DNA of 64,000 nucleotides from Chlorogloeopsis sp. ULAP01 (lineage in GTDB: Bacteria > Cyanobacteriota > Cyanobacteriia > Cyanobacteriales > Nostocaceae): NCBI RefSeq assembly GCF_030381805.1, contig NZ_JAUDRH010000021.1:62001-126000 (forward strand). Direction: 5' to 3'. The stretch's first letter is position 1; each line of letters starts with the position of its first letter. The translations under genes and the position numbers were made by a program. The notes below the pieces were generated by a model. That model did not search any database. It was not told where the DNA came from and saw only the letters and a list, made by a program, of their open reading frames with translations. Shown one piece after another: positions 19,353-27,202 of the stretch.

Positions 19353-20477
19353 TTACTGACCCGCTATGTGCTTCTCAAACAGACCAAGTGCTCGTACTAC
19401 TACTTGATCCATGTCATAGTACTTATAATCTGCAAGTCGCCCTGCAAACAACACTGTACCGTTAAGTTTTTCCACTTCTTTTATATAAAGGTCAAGACGC
19501 TCGCGATTTTCCTCATTCAAAATGGGGTAATATGGGTCATTTTTTCCTGGGACATAAGCTTGGGGATACTCCATAACTAAGGTAGTTTTGGGTGAGGTTT
19601 GTCCTGACAAATACTTCTGCTCAGTAATGCGAGTAATATCATAGTCGTCGGGGTAGTTGACGGTTCCAACCTCTTGATACCTCTCTTGGTCTAAAGTTTC
19701 AAACTGAAAGCTTAGGCTGCGATATGGTAAATCGCCATACATATAATCAAAGAAAGTATCGATCGGCCCGGTGCAGAGTATTCGGTTAAACGTCACATCA
19801 TTAATCATTTCACGGTAGTCTGTATTGAGAAGCACCTTAATATTGGGGTGAGCTAGCATTTTACGGAACATTTCTGTATAGCCAAGCTTGGGCATAGCTT
19901 GGTAAGGGTCTTGAAAATAGCGGTTATCTCTACTGATATAAACTGGAACACGCCCTGTGACTGCTCGATCTAGCTCCTCTGGTTTTACTCCCCACTGCTT
20001 CATTGTGTAGCGAAGGAAGACATTTTCATAAATGTAATTAGCTAGAAATGTTAAATCACCACTAGCGCTCTCTCGCAGTTTTAAAATCGGTACTTTCACC
20101 CCAAAACCAAAGTTTTCTAGAAGTAAATTCTCTAGTTTTTCTGCATATTTTGGAGGAAAAAGAGCATAGAGAGAATTAAGATTAAAAGGAATAGGAACTT
20201 TCTTTCCTTCTACTACTCCCAGAACATGGTGATAGTAATATCTCCACTGGGTAAAATTCGAGAGGTAGTCCCAAACTTTTTTCGACTTAGTGTGAAATAT
20301 GTGTGGCCCGTACTTATGAACAAGAATGCCATGCTCATTGTAGTAATCATAAGCGTTACCACCAATATGATCGCGTTTCTCGACAATTAGTACTCTTTGT
20401 CCAAGCTCATTAGCAACTCGTTCTGCGATTACGCAAGCAGAATATCCAGCACCTATAATCAGCCAATCGAACTTCAT
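19353..20477 (-). CDS. glf: UDP-galactopyranose mutase
   Basis: This flavoenzyme interconverts UDP-galactopyranose and UDP-galactofuranose, supplying galactofuranose for glycans or glycolipids. The FAD-binding Rossmann start is IIGAGYSACVIAERVANEL, followed by VEKRDHIGGNAYDYYNEHGILVHKYGPHIFHT, which is diagnostic for Glf. Further conserved blocks include FLRYTMKQWGVKPEEL and the C-terminal VLFAGRLADYKYYDMDQVV. The length of 374 residues is normal. It lies between two glycosyltransferase genes, so a galactofuranosyl group is likely part of the end product. Spacing to the upstream GT gene is 66 bp on the same strand. Confidence 0.96.
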   Translation of the reverse strand: MKFDWLIIGAGYSACVIAERVANELGQRVLIVEKRDHIGGNAYDYYNEHGILVHKYGPHIFHTKSKKVWDYLSNFTQWRYYYHHVLGVVEGKKVPIPFNLNSLYALFPPKYAEKLENLLLENFGFGVKVPILKLRESASGDLTFLANYIYENVFLRYTMKQWGVKPEELDRAVTGRVPVYISRDNRYFQDPYQAMPKLGYTEMFRKMLAHPNIKVLLNTDYREMINDVTFNRILCTGPIDTFFDYMYGDLPYRSLSFQFETLDQERYQEVGTVNYPDDYDITRITEQKYLSGQTSPKTTLVMEYPQAYVPGKNDPYYPILNEENRERLDLYIKEVEKLNGTVLFAGRLADYKYYDMDQVVVRALGLFEKHIAGQ

Positions 20478-20543
20478 ATAAATTCTCCTTTAAGGCGGGG
20501 TTTCCCTGGAGCTAAAGTTCTAGACGACTCGACTGCAAATTTA

Positions 20544-21701
20544 TTAACGATGGTATAAACTCGTCGTTGCCAACAACGGTGATTTAGTTTGTTCAAGGAT
20601 TTTTTCAAAAATATCAACAGCTTCAAATACAGCTTGATTTTTGTAAAATTTAACATTAGCTTGATAGCGAGCAAAGTTTTCAGGCTGGATTAGTTCTGCT
20701 ACAGCTTTGTTAATATTATGAAAATTCTCAACTACAATACCAAACTCATTATTCGTAAGCCATTCAGTGGTAGCACGCTCCTGAAAAAGTGTGATGGTAT
20801 TGCATTCTGTAATTACTGGTAAATTCCTTGCTACAGCTTCACTGATACCAACACTACCTGGTTTCCCAATGAAAAAATCGGATAAGTGCATATAGTAGGG
20901 AATTTGACTGGTAAAAGTTTCAACTAACTTTGGTAAGCGACTTTGACTATTTCGTAAATCTCTTGCTAGCTTTTCATTGCGCCCACATACAAATATAAGT
21001 TGGAGCTTCAGTGACGACTGCTCCAGACATTTAGCAATCTCTATCATTTCCTTTGAAGCATGACTTCCGAACATAACTAAGCCAGTGGGTAAATCTGGCT
21101 CTAGTCCCAGACGTAGTCTCTCAATCTGGCGATCAACAGTAATAGGCTCATTAAAACGAGGATGAATAATTACTCCTGAGGTACGGAAAATTCTCTGCTC
21201 TGAATAATTGAAAGATTGTGCCTGTTTAACTGCTCGTTCCGAAGGACAAATAAGGAATTGCTCTTGTGGCTCTATCCAGAAGTTAGGAGGACAGTCGGCA
21301 AAATCTGTCATCACAGTAACGAAAGGGACGTCTGGCAGTTCTGCCCGTAAACTTTCGCAAAGAACTCGATTCACATTTGGGAGCAATGAAATTACGATGT
21401 CAGGCTTATGCTGACGCCAATAGTTTTGAAGAAGATTTCGCCAAGCAGAATGATGAAGGTGAATTTGCAACCTGAACAAAGGATTTAATAGAGGATCATT
21501 AATAATTTTTGCCCACTTCTTTTGAAGTACAAATTTGTTGTATACATACTGGGGCAGACTCGTTCCAAATATTTCTTTAAAAACCTCTACAGTTTGGACT
21601 TCCCATGGTAATTTTCGCTTTTCGATAACTTCTTTCAAAGCATTGGCAGTGCTACGGTGACCTGCACCCATGTCATGGAACATAAAATATACTTTTTTCA
21701 T
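20544..21701 (-). CDS. MGDG-synthase-like glycosyltransferase (GT28)
   Basis: I choose ATG 21701, which has a strong GAGGAGAG ribosome site nine bases upstream; a start at 21755 would add 18 unconserved residues. The resulting 385-residue protein begins KKVYFMFHDMGAGHRSTANAL, the acceptor-binding start of the MGDG synthase/UgtP family. It carries the GT-B nucleotide-sugar region MFGSHASKEMIEIAKCLEQ, then FIGKPGSVGISEAVARNLPVI near residue 280. Relatives move galactose or glucose from a UDP-sugar to lipid acceptors at the membrane. Being next to glf suggests use of a UDP-galactose derivative, though the acceptor is unknown. Confidence 0.88.
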   Translation of the reverse strand: MKKVYFMFHDMGAGHRSTANALKEVIEKRKLPWEVQTVEVFKEIFGTSLPQYVYNKFVLQKKWAKIINDPLLNPLFRLQIHLHHSAWRNLLQNYWRQHKPDIVISLLPNVNRVLCESLRAELPDVPFVTVMTDFADCPPNFWIEPQEQFLICPSERAVKQAQSFNYSEQRIFRTSGVIIHPRFNEPITVDRQIERLRLGLEPDLPTGLVMFGSHASKEMIEIAKCLEQSSLKLQLIFVCGRNEKLARDLRNSQSRLPKLVETFTSQIPYYMHLSDFFIGKPGSVGISEAVARNLPVITECNTITLFQERATTEWLTNNEFGIVVENFHNINKAVAELIQPENFARYQANVKFYKNQAVFEAVDIFEKILEQTKSPLLATTSLYHR

Positions 21702-21865
21702 CTGATTTATCTCTCCTCTAGATATTGTGGTTGACTTGTCTATCTCTTCTCTCAATCTTCTACCTTGTTTTTCACGTAATGATTTTTTCTGAAATGTTGT
21801 TTAAAAAATCAGAGTGTACAAACGGTTTTAGATGATTTAAAAACATTTTTTGTCTTCCTCATACA

Positions 21866-23506
21866 TCAAATTTTAATTAATGCAGGATTTTTGTCATATT
21901 TCACTTTGCCGTATTCCAGCTTGACTATCCGGTCTGCAATGTGAAAATATCGATCATCGTGGCTAATAACTAATACGGTTTTGCCTCTACTTTTTAGTTC
22001 TGGTAAAAGTTGTGTGTAGAATATTTCCTTAAAGACAGGATCTTGATCTGAAGCCCATTCATCAAACATATAAATGGGGCGATCTTCTAAATAGGTAGTG
22101 AGTAGAGCAAGGCGCTTGCGCTGTCCTTGAGAAAGGTTTGTGGTAGAAAGCACCCCATTGTTGACCTTAACTTTATGATCAAGTTGTAGTTGGACAAGAT
22201 AGTTTTGAGTTTGAGCATCTAGGTCGTTACTATCCAAACCAAGTAAACGCTCAAAAAGATAGAAGTCAGAAAATACGACTGAAAATTGCTGGCGATACCA
22301 CTCTCTATTGTGATTGTCGATCAGCTTCCTATCTAAATAAATTTCTCCAGCTTCAGGTATATAAAGACCAGAAATCAATTTAGCGAGTGTGGACTTACCA
22401 CTACCATTACCTCCGACTATAAAAACTAATTCTCCCGGATTGAATTTTAAGTTAATAGGGCCAAGAATAAAGTTTGTCTCCTCTCGTTCTTGATAATAGC
22501 TATGGGTAACGTTCACTAATTCTAGACACTGCCAAAATTTTTCTGAGGGAAGTGCTGCAACAGAGGTAGTTTCGTTTGAATTGTTAGGCAATGAAAGACC
22601 CAGAGACTCAACTTTTTTTAATGCCACTAATGCTCTGGCTATAGTAGGCAGCATACTCATTATGTGCTCTAACGGTGACATCATATAGATGATAGTTAGG
22701 GCATAAGCAGATAAAATTGCGGGATGAATCTTTGTTAAAGAAGGTAGAAAAAATAAAAGCAAACCAATAGCGACAAAAAATAGAATTTGTCCCCAGCTGG
22801 CAGCAGCCGCAAAAACACTCATACCAATAACGTTATGACGACGGTATGATAGGGCAGTAGTGCGAAGGTCTTCTTTAAGAAATGATTGCCGTCGCTGGCG
22901 ATGCAGTTTCAGTTCCTTTGTGCCTTGAGTTATAGCGCAGAAATGATTAAATAACCTATCTTCCTGTTCGCGAGCCAATTTCAGTAAAGACATGGCTTTC
23001 ATCATGGGTAGTAAATAGCTGAATATTCCCAAGAACAGAAAGCAAACACCGACAAAGAACACAGTGTCAGAGAGCCAACCAAGATAGATCAAGCAAGCAA
23101 TCACAATGGCTGTGTTTATACAGAAAAAGGGAATAATAAAAACTGTGCTGGAGATTGTTCGGATATCTTCAGTGAGGGCAGCAAGAAGACGATAAGCCCC
23201 AACTTGTTCTAACTGACGTAAGGGAGAAGCAAGAATACGGCGGCTTAACAGCATCCGCAGGTCGAGAATCGCTTTTTCTGAAAGATGGATAAGCAAAACT
23301 TGAGAAGCGAAATTAGCAATAAGCCGCACCAGACACAGAGTAGTAAAGCTCCAAATTAACGTATTAGTCGATGGTTGATTTTGACTCAATGTGGCATTAA
23401 TTAGGGCAATCAGACCAGCAGCACAGCCGCCACTAAGGATGCCAGCTAATACAGCAAGGCTGAGGAGAAGAGCAGAAGTGCGTAAAAGAAGGCGGAAAAG
23501 GTTCAT
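21866..23506 (-). CDS. ABC exporter, fused permease-ATPase (PvdE/SyrD type)
   Basis: This half-transporter has six hydrophobic segments in residues 1-310 followed by an ATPase domain. Walker A is VGGNGSGKSTLAK near 370, the signature is LSQGQRKRLALL, and Walker B is PIYMFDEWASDQDP. The H-loop is VISHDDRYF near 525. The overall sequence fits the cyclic-peptide/siderophore exporter group (PvdE, SyrD) rather than lipid flippases of the MsbA type; no N-terminal C39 peptidase is present. It works as a dimer in the inner membrane. In this setting it may move a glycosylated precursor or secondary metabolite to the periplasm. Confidence 0.9.
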   Translation of the reverse strand: MNLFRLLLRTSALLLSLAVLAGILSGGCAAGLIALINATLSQNQPSTNTLIWSFTTLCLVRLIANFASQVLLIHLSEKAILDLRMLLSRRILASPLRQLEQVGAYRLLAALTEDIRTISSTVFIIPFFCINTAIVIACLIYLGWLSDTVFFVGVCFLFLGIFSYLLPMMKAMSLLKLAREQEDRLFNHFCAITQGTKELKLHRQRRQSFLKEDLRTTALSYRRHNVIGMSVFAAAASWGQILFFVAIGLLLFFLPSLTKIHPAILSAYALTIIYMMSPLEHIMSMLPTIARALVALKKVESLGLSLPNNSNETTSVAALPSEKFWQCLELVNVTHSYYQEREETNFILGPINLKFNPGELVFIVGGNGSGKSTLAKLISGLYIPEAGEIYLDRKLIDNHNREWYRQQFSVVFSDFYLFERLLGLDSNDLDAQTQNYLVQLQLDHKVKVNNGVLSTTNLSQGQRKRLALLTTYLEDRPIYMFDEWASDQDPVFKEIFYTQLLPELKSRGKTVLVISHDDRYFHIADRIVKLEYGKVKYDKNPALIKI

Positions 23507-23530
23507 GGTTTCTCTTCAAAAGCCAAAGGT

Positions 23531-23790
23531 TTAAATAGCGGTGATGCGAGTAACAAGCCAATTGCAAGCATATAGCTGGCTTATTTGCTCACAACTAGGA
23601 TTGAGGCACCAAAGCGCGGTTAAGAAATTCATGGATTGCTACACGAGAAATTCCTCATATAATCCCTGCCGAACCAATTCAACTGATTGGTTAGTCACTT
23701 CAGTAATTGAGTTAACTAAACGGTTGTTATCATCAAGTGCTTGTAGGAAAGGAGAAGGAAAACTGGCAGTTAGGGGGACAGATAACTTCG
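23531..23790 (-). pseudogene. Gene remnant with in-frame stop
   Basis: On the minus strand a coherent reading runs from about 23790 (KLSVPLTASFPSPFLQALDD) through RLVNSITEVTNQSVELVRQG to a TAG at 23639-23641. It then continues open for 36 more codons to TAA at 23531. The look is of a real helical C-terminus, but no start is left and I do not recognise the family. It contains the first copy of the 24-bp direct repeat listed below. Confidence 0.35.
23727..23750. repeat. 24-bp direct repeat, copy 1
   Basis: The 24 bases from TTATCATCAAG to GTAGGAAA are identical to 25485-25508. The pair brackets the pyruvyl transferase gene and a transposase remnant. Confidence 0.85.
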
Positions 23791-23831
23791 TCTTAAACCC
23801 GGTTTTGCTTCTGGGTCATGTAACTGATTTA

Positions 23832-25220
23832 CTACTTGCTTACCCCGGAAAGTGACACAAGAGGGATGTTATTCAGTAAACTTTTATATGCACTCAAGTA
23901 TTCTGATGTCATCTCTTGATATAGATGTTTTACTTTGTCTTCTACGAGGCCTTGCTTTAAAACCTTTGCAAAATCCAAACCTTCAACTAAATTTTCCACT
24001 GCCAATTTATCAATTGACCAAACTATTGAGTCCTTACTCAGTAGTTTCATAACCCCTGTTATTTTTTGCCGATAGTACTCTCCCGAATAAACACTGATCG
24101 TAGGAATACTCAACAAAGTCAAAATAACATTGAAATGATATGCAAAACCTAACCCTACATCGGCTTTTGCCAATTTTTCAAGAAAACTAGTCCATCCATC
24201 TTCATAAGGATCGTGAATAACTAAATTCTCATAGAAATATTTATCAAATATTTCTATTAAATTGCGATCATCAGGTCCTGGTTTTCTCCCAAAGCAAAAA
24301 TATTCAATTTTAGAATTTTGATTTTCTATTAATTTCATATAATTTTCCAGATTTTCCTTTATTAATGAATAATCATGATCGGGAAAATTTTTAAGATTAA
24401 GCGCAATTATATTGTTATAATTTTGCTGATTTATATTAGCTTGATTTTTCAAATTTTCAAGATAAGGTAAAAGTAGGATAACGTCATCACCCAGTACTTT
24501 TTTATATATATCAACATTTAAATCCTCAAGTAGCTCCAAAGACTCATTCTCTCTAACAAATAAATAATCAAATCTTTTAGCGATAAAATTGAACATTTTT
24601 CGAGCTAGGTTATTATTAAAAGGTCCTAAACCTAATCCCGTACCAATAATTTTTAAACCAGGATTTAACGTTTTTGCTAAAAAGATATTAAAAAATTCAG
24701 CAATAAGAGACAATCGCCATTTATCGGTAAAGTAACCTCCTCCTATGTAATGAATTAAATCTAGATTTTCTACAAAGCTAAAATAGACTGTAAGAAATAA
24801 AGCTTTCCGGAAAAATTTATACAATATTAAATCTATAACGATAATAATTAAATTAAGAAAAGCAAATATACAATAACCTAAAAATTGTAGTTTTTTTGAT
24901 GCTCCTTCTTCAAACATATTTTTGCCAATTTCATGCGGAGGTGGAACTTTTAGAGGCAAATGAATTTTTTCAAATATTCGATTTAGGCGTTGACGAACTA
25001 CATCTGGAAACTCTATAGAGTATTGTAATTTTATTTGGCTATCAAATTTAATTTCTGCTAATGATTCGCTCTTCTTCTCTATGTAAATATTTACGTTTTT
25101 ACTTGTAAATCCTAATTCTTTAGTTAAAAACTCTAGGATTGAAATAAGAAGTAAGTCATCACCAAAATTGTTTAAATTATAAAATCCTCTCAAATTGATG
25201 TTTTTCTTTTCATTCATCAT
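23832..25220 (-). CDS. Polysaccharide pyruvyl transferase family protein
   Basis: The N-terminus NLRGFYNLNNFGDDLLLISILEFL is the typical start of the PS_pyruv_trans family (compare CsaB, WcaK, MurJ-linked enzymes). The middle has YIGGGYFTDKWRL and IIGTGLGLGPFNNNLARKMF near 185-210. The late segment ADVGLGFAYHFNVILTLLSIPTI matches the conserved H-containing loop. The family transfers ketal pyruvate from phosphoenolpyruvate to a sugar. A good GGAG site lies 4-7 bases before the paired ATG codons at 25220/25217. The gene is A+T-rich compared with its neighbours and is bracketed by a 24-bp direct repeat with a transposase remnant upstream, so it may have been acquired separately. Confidence 0.85.
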   Translation of the reverse strand: MMNEKKNINLRGFYNLNNFGDDLLLISILEFLTKELGFTSKNVNIYIEKKSESLAEIKFDSQIKLQYSIEFPDVVRQRLNRIFEKIHLPLKVPPPHEIGKNMFEEGASKKLQFLGYCIFAFLNLIIIVIDLILYKFFRKALFLTVYFSFVENLDLIHYIGGGYFTDKWRLSLIAEFFNIFLAKTLNPGLKIIGTGLGLGPFNNNLARKMFNFIAKRFDYLFVRENESLELLEDLNVDIYKKVLGDDVILLLPYLENLKNQANINQQNYNNIIALNLKNFPDHDYSLIKENLENYMKLIENQNSKIEYFCFGRKPGPDDRNLIEIFDKYFYENLVIHDPYEDGWTSFLEKLAKADVGLGFAYHFNVILTLLSIPTISVYSGEYYRQKITGVMKLLSKDSIVWSIDKLAVENLVEGLDFAKVLKQGLVEDKVKHLYQEMTSEYLSAYKSLLNNIPLVSLSGVSK

Positions 25221-25259
25221 AAAACTCCTTTAATTTGAGAAAATATAAGCCTAGCTTTA

Positions 25260-25457
25260 ACTAGCTTGCAAGTCGTAATTAATTTAATTCGCAATACTAC
25301 CACTCAACAAGGATTACTAGTAGAAGCGAGTTTAGATAAATATCGCTACCCAACAGGTATGAAAGTTACAGACCAAGAGTTTAATGCTATTGCAATTGAG
25401 CGTAACTCTTTTCGTGGTGAATGGAATTATGTAATTAAACCCAGAATTACTACTTAA
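25260..25457 (+). pseudogene. ISAzo13-family transposase C-terminal remnant
   Basis: About 65 codons remain of the C-terminal end of an ISAzo13-type transposase: VINLIRNTTTQQGL, then LDKYRYPTGMKVTDQEFNAI, ending in GEWNYVIKPR, which is a strong match to the known C-terminus of that family. The 5' part is missing and no inverted repeat is evident. It sits between the pyruvyl transferase start and the HetN-like gene end. Confidence 0.75.
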
Positions 25458-25484
25458 TTATGCAAATTATTTTTACATGAGTCC

Positions 25485-25508
25485 TTATCATCAAGTGCTT
25501 GTAGGAAA
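25485..25508. repeat. 24-bp direct repeat, copy 2
   Basis: It is identical over 24 bases to 23727-23750. On the minus strand both copies encode FLQALDD in frame, so they may be parts of the same former gene rather than target-site duplications. Confidence 0.85.
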
Positions 25509-25544
25509 ATTACCTTAATAATTTTCCTAGTAAAACTGTGAATA

Positions 25545-26393
25545 TCAAGCACGGTTATATTGATTTTTTGCAAAATTTTCTGCACGCATTTGGTTAAGTC
25601 TAGCTACAGCAATCCAACGGTAAACCGCATCTACAAATTGTGGGGCAACTTGTCCAATACCAAACATTACTTTGGTCAAAAATTCTGCGATCGCACTTTC
25701 ATTGATAATTACTTCGGCTTTGTTTTTCTGAATAGCTTTAATGACTGCTTTTGCTACTTCTTCTGGTTTTGACGTACCCGCTAATGTGGGAATAGGCAAG
25801 CCACTATCAACAGTCATCCCTGTTTCAGAGATATATCCTGGACATATTGCTGAGAAATTTATACCAGTGCTAGCTAATTCCTGGCGTAGAGAATCAGTCC
25901 ACATAATCAAACCAGCTTTGCTTGCTGAGTAGATACTGTTGTAAGGAACTCCTTTTTTACCAGCTAAAGAAGAAATATTAACAATATGACCACTATTCCG
26001 CTCCAACATAGTTGGCAATAACAAACGGGTTAATTCCATTGCAGCTAGTAGATTCGTTGTCAATACTGATTGGAGATCCTTCAGAGAATAATTGGCGAAA
26101 GATTGATAAATTTCTACTCCAGTATTATTAATTAAAATATCAACTGGGCTGACTGTGTTATTAATATGCTGTATTAGCACTGATAACTGTTCAACGTTTG
26201 TGATATCAAAAGTAAAACCAATAAATTTACCACCTAAAGATTTGACTTCATCACGTGTTTTATTCAGCCCAGTCTTGGAGCGAGAAATACCAATTATGGT
26301 TGCTTGCTCTTTTGCTAAGGCATGGGCTATATGAACTCCTAGACCGCGTGAGGCACCAGTTAAAAGTACTGTTTTATTTGCGATAATTGTCAT
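25545..26393 (-). CDS. HetN-like short-chain dehydrogenase lacking the RGSGR motif
   Basis: This SDR has TGASRGLG (about residues 12-19) for NAD(P) binding, NNTG in place of NNAG near 89-92, a catalytic Ser in NISSLAGKKGVPYN, and the YSASK Tyr/Lys pair at about 155-159. The whole protein follows HetN, the ketoacyl-reductase-like regulator of heterocyst pattern, closely (KTVLLTGASRGLGV, LLAAMELTRLLLP, SAICPGYISETGMTVD). At residues 132-136, where HetN carries RGSGR, this protein reads RNSGH. It therefore probably acts as a beta-ketoacyl or similar reductase and not as a source of the RGSGR signal. A direct-repeat promoter lies about 270 bp upstream. Confidence 0.88.
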   Translation of the reverse strand: MTIIANKTVLLTGASRGLGVHIAHALAKEQATIIGISRSKTGLNKTRDEVKSLGGKFIGFTFDITNVEQLSVLIQHINNTVSPVDILINNTGVEIYQSFANYSLKDLQSVLTTNLLAAMELTRLLLPTMLERNSGHIVNISSLAGKKGVPYNSIYSASKAGLIMWTDSLRQELASTGINFSAICPGYISETGMTVDSGLPIPTLAGTSKPEEVAKAVIKAIQKNKAEVIINESAIAEFLTKVMFGIGQVAPQFVDAVYRWIAVARLNQMRAENFAKNQYNRA

Positions 26394-26641
26394 GGTAAAT
26401 TACCTGCTTAAACTCAGATAAAATGCAAACTGAATCTTGTACAATAAACAATGAATACTCCTAATTCATTAATTCTTTGTACAACTGATGAATTGGGTTC
26501 ACAAGTTAGTATTAACTAGGTCTAAACTATTCAAATTCTGTCAAGCTTTTGAGCCAAAAGTCAGTATTGCTCATACTAATTTGAAAGGACTAGCTTCTTA
26601 CATTTTCAAGCTTCATCCCGTCAAGGTGGGTTGATACGCAT

Positions 26642-26681
26642 ATTATGCTACTAAGATACTAGACTGCAACTCATATGCAAC
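26642..26681 (-). promoter_or_regulatory. GTTGCAT 11-bp direct-repeat promoter A (HetN-like gene)
   Basis: On the minus strand GTTGCATATGAGTTGCA (26681-26665) holds two half-sites 11 bp apart. A possible GTATC follows another 11 bp on, and CATAAT (26647-26642) starts exactly 23 bp after the second half-site. The second half-site sits where a -35 box would be. The start codon of the HetN-like gene is 272 bp beyond the site. Confidence 0.6.
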
Positions 26682-26951
26682 ATTTTTTCAATCCACATTC
26701 CACGTCTTCAGATTGATTATTAAGAATTTAGTTATGAACTTAAATATAATCAAGAAAGAAGAAGCTAACGGGATTTGTGGGCTGGCTCAAAAGTCCTATC
26801 GAGAAAAAAGGTAGGTGCGACTTTACAGCTTACTTGCTCAGTTATACCTACAGTATTAGTACTTTAGCCCATGTTCCAAGAGCGAACTAGGATAAACTTC
26901 GCTTAGAACTGCTGGTGTCTTTTAACAGAAAAATAAATCCACTTTGAATAT

Positions 26952-27013
26952 ATTACATATGAGTTTCATTTAAGTTGCATATAAGTTGCAATTTAGTATC
27001 TCTTCAACATAAT
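26952..27013 (+). promoter_or_regulatory. GTTGCAT 11-bp direct-repeat promoter B (GT4 side)
   Basis: There are half-sites at 26952 (ATTACAT), 26963 (GTTTCAT), 26974 (GTTGCAT) and 26985 (GTTGCAA), all in 11-bp register, with GTATC at 26996. CATAAT at 27008-27013 begins 23 bp after the last strong half-site. The sequence after the last half-site matches promoter A closely (TAGTATCT, then CATAATATG). Confidence 0.65.
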
Positions 27014-27046
27014 ATGTGAATCAATTCAACTGAACGAGACGCAACT

Positions 27047-27193
27047 ATGTACAACTATAGAAATATAGGAAGCTTAGGTTGCTTTAGCGTTGGTTTAGGT
27101 ACGATCGCAGAGTTAATTTTGGGTTTTGGTGGAATTAGACAAGAAGAATCTTTAATCAACAAACATCTTTTTGACAAAGAGAGATATATTTAG
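27047..27193 (+). CDS. Small open reading frame (48 codons), possible leader peptide
   Basis: The frame begins ATG 27047 and ends TAG 27193, ten bases before the glycosyltransferase start. It would be the first frame on a transcript from promoter B, only about 26 bases after the predicted start of transcription. The peptide MYNYRNIGSLGCFSVGLGTI has a hydrophobic middle and a charged end (RQEESLINKHLFDKERY). The ribosome site is weak (GAACGAGACG). I do not recognise it; it may be a real micro-protein, a leader peptide or chance. Confidence 0.35.
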   Translation: MYNYRNIGSLGCFSVGLGTIAELILGFGGIRQEESLINKHLFDKERYI

Positions 27194-27202
27194 AGAAAAG
27201 CA

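Noticed and set aside
21866..23506. ABC exporter as the processing exporter of the double-glycine peptide at 30304
   Set aside because: The protein begins directly with membrane helices and has no N-terminal C39 peptidase domain, so it cannot cut a double-glycine leader by itself.
26665..26990. GTTGCAT sites as NtcA or HetR binding sites
   Set aside because: They do not contain GTA-N8-TAC or the HetR inverted-repeat core. The defining trait is a direct repeat with an 11-bp step, which fits neither regulator.
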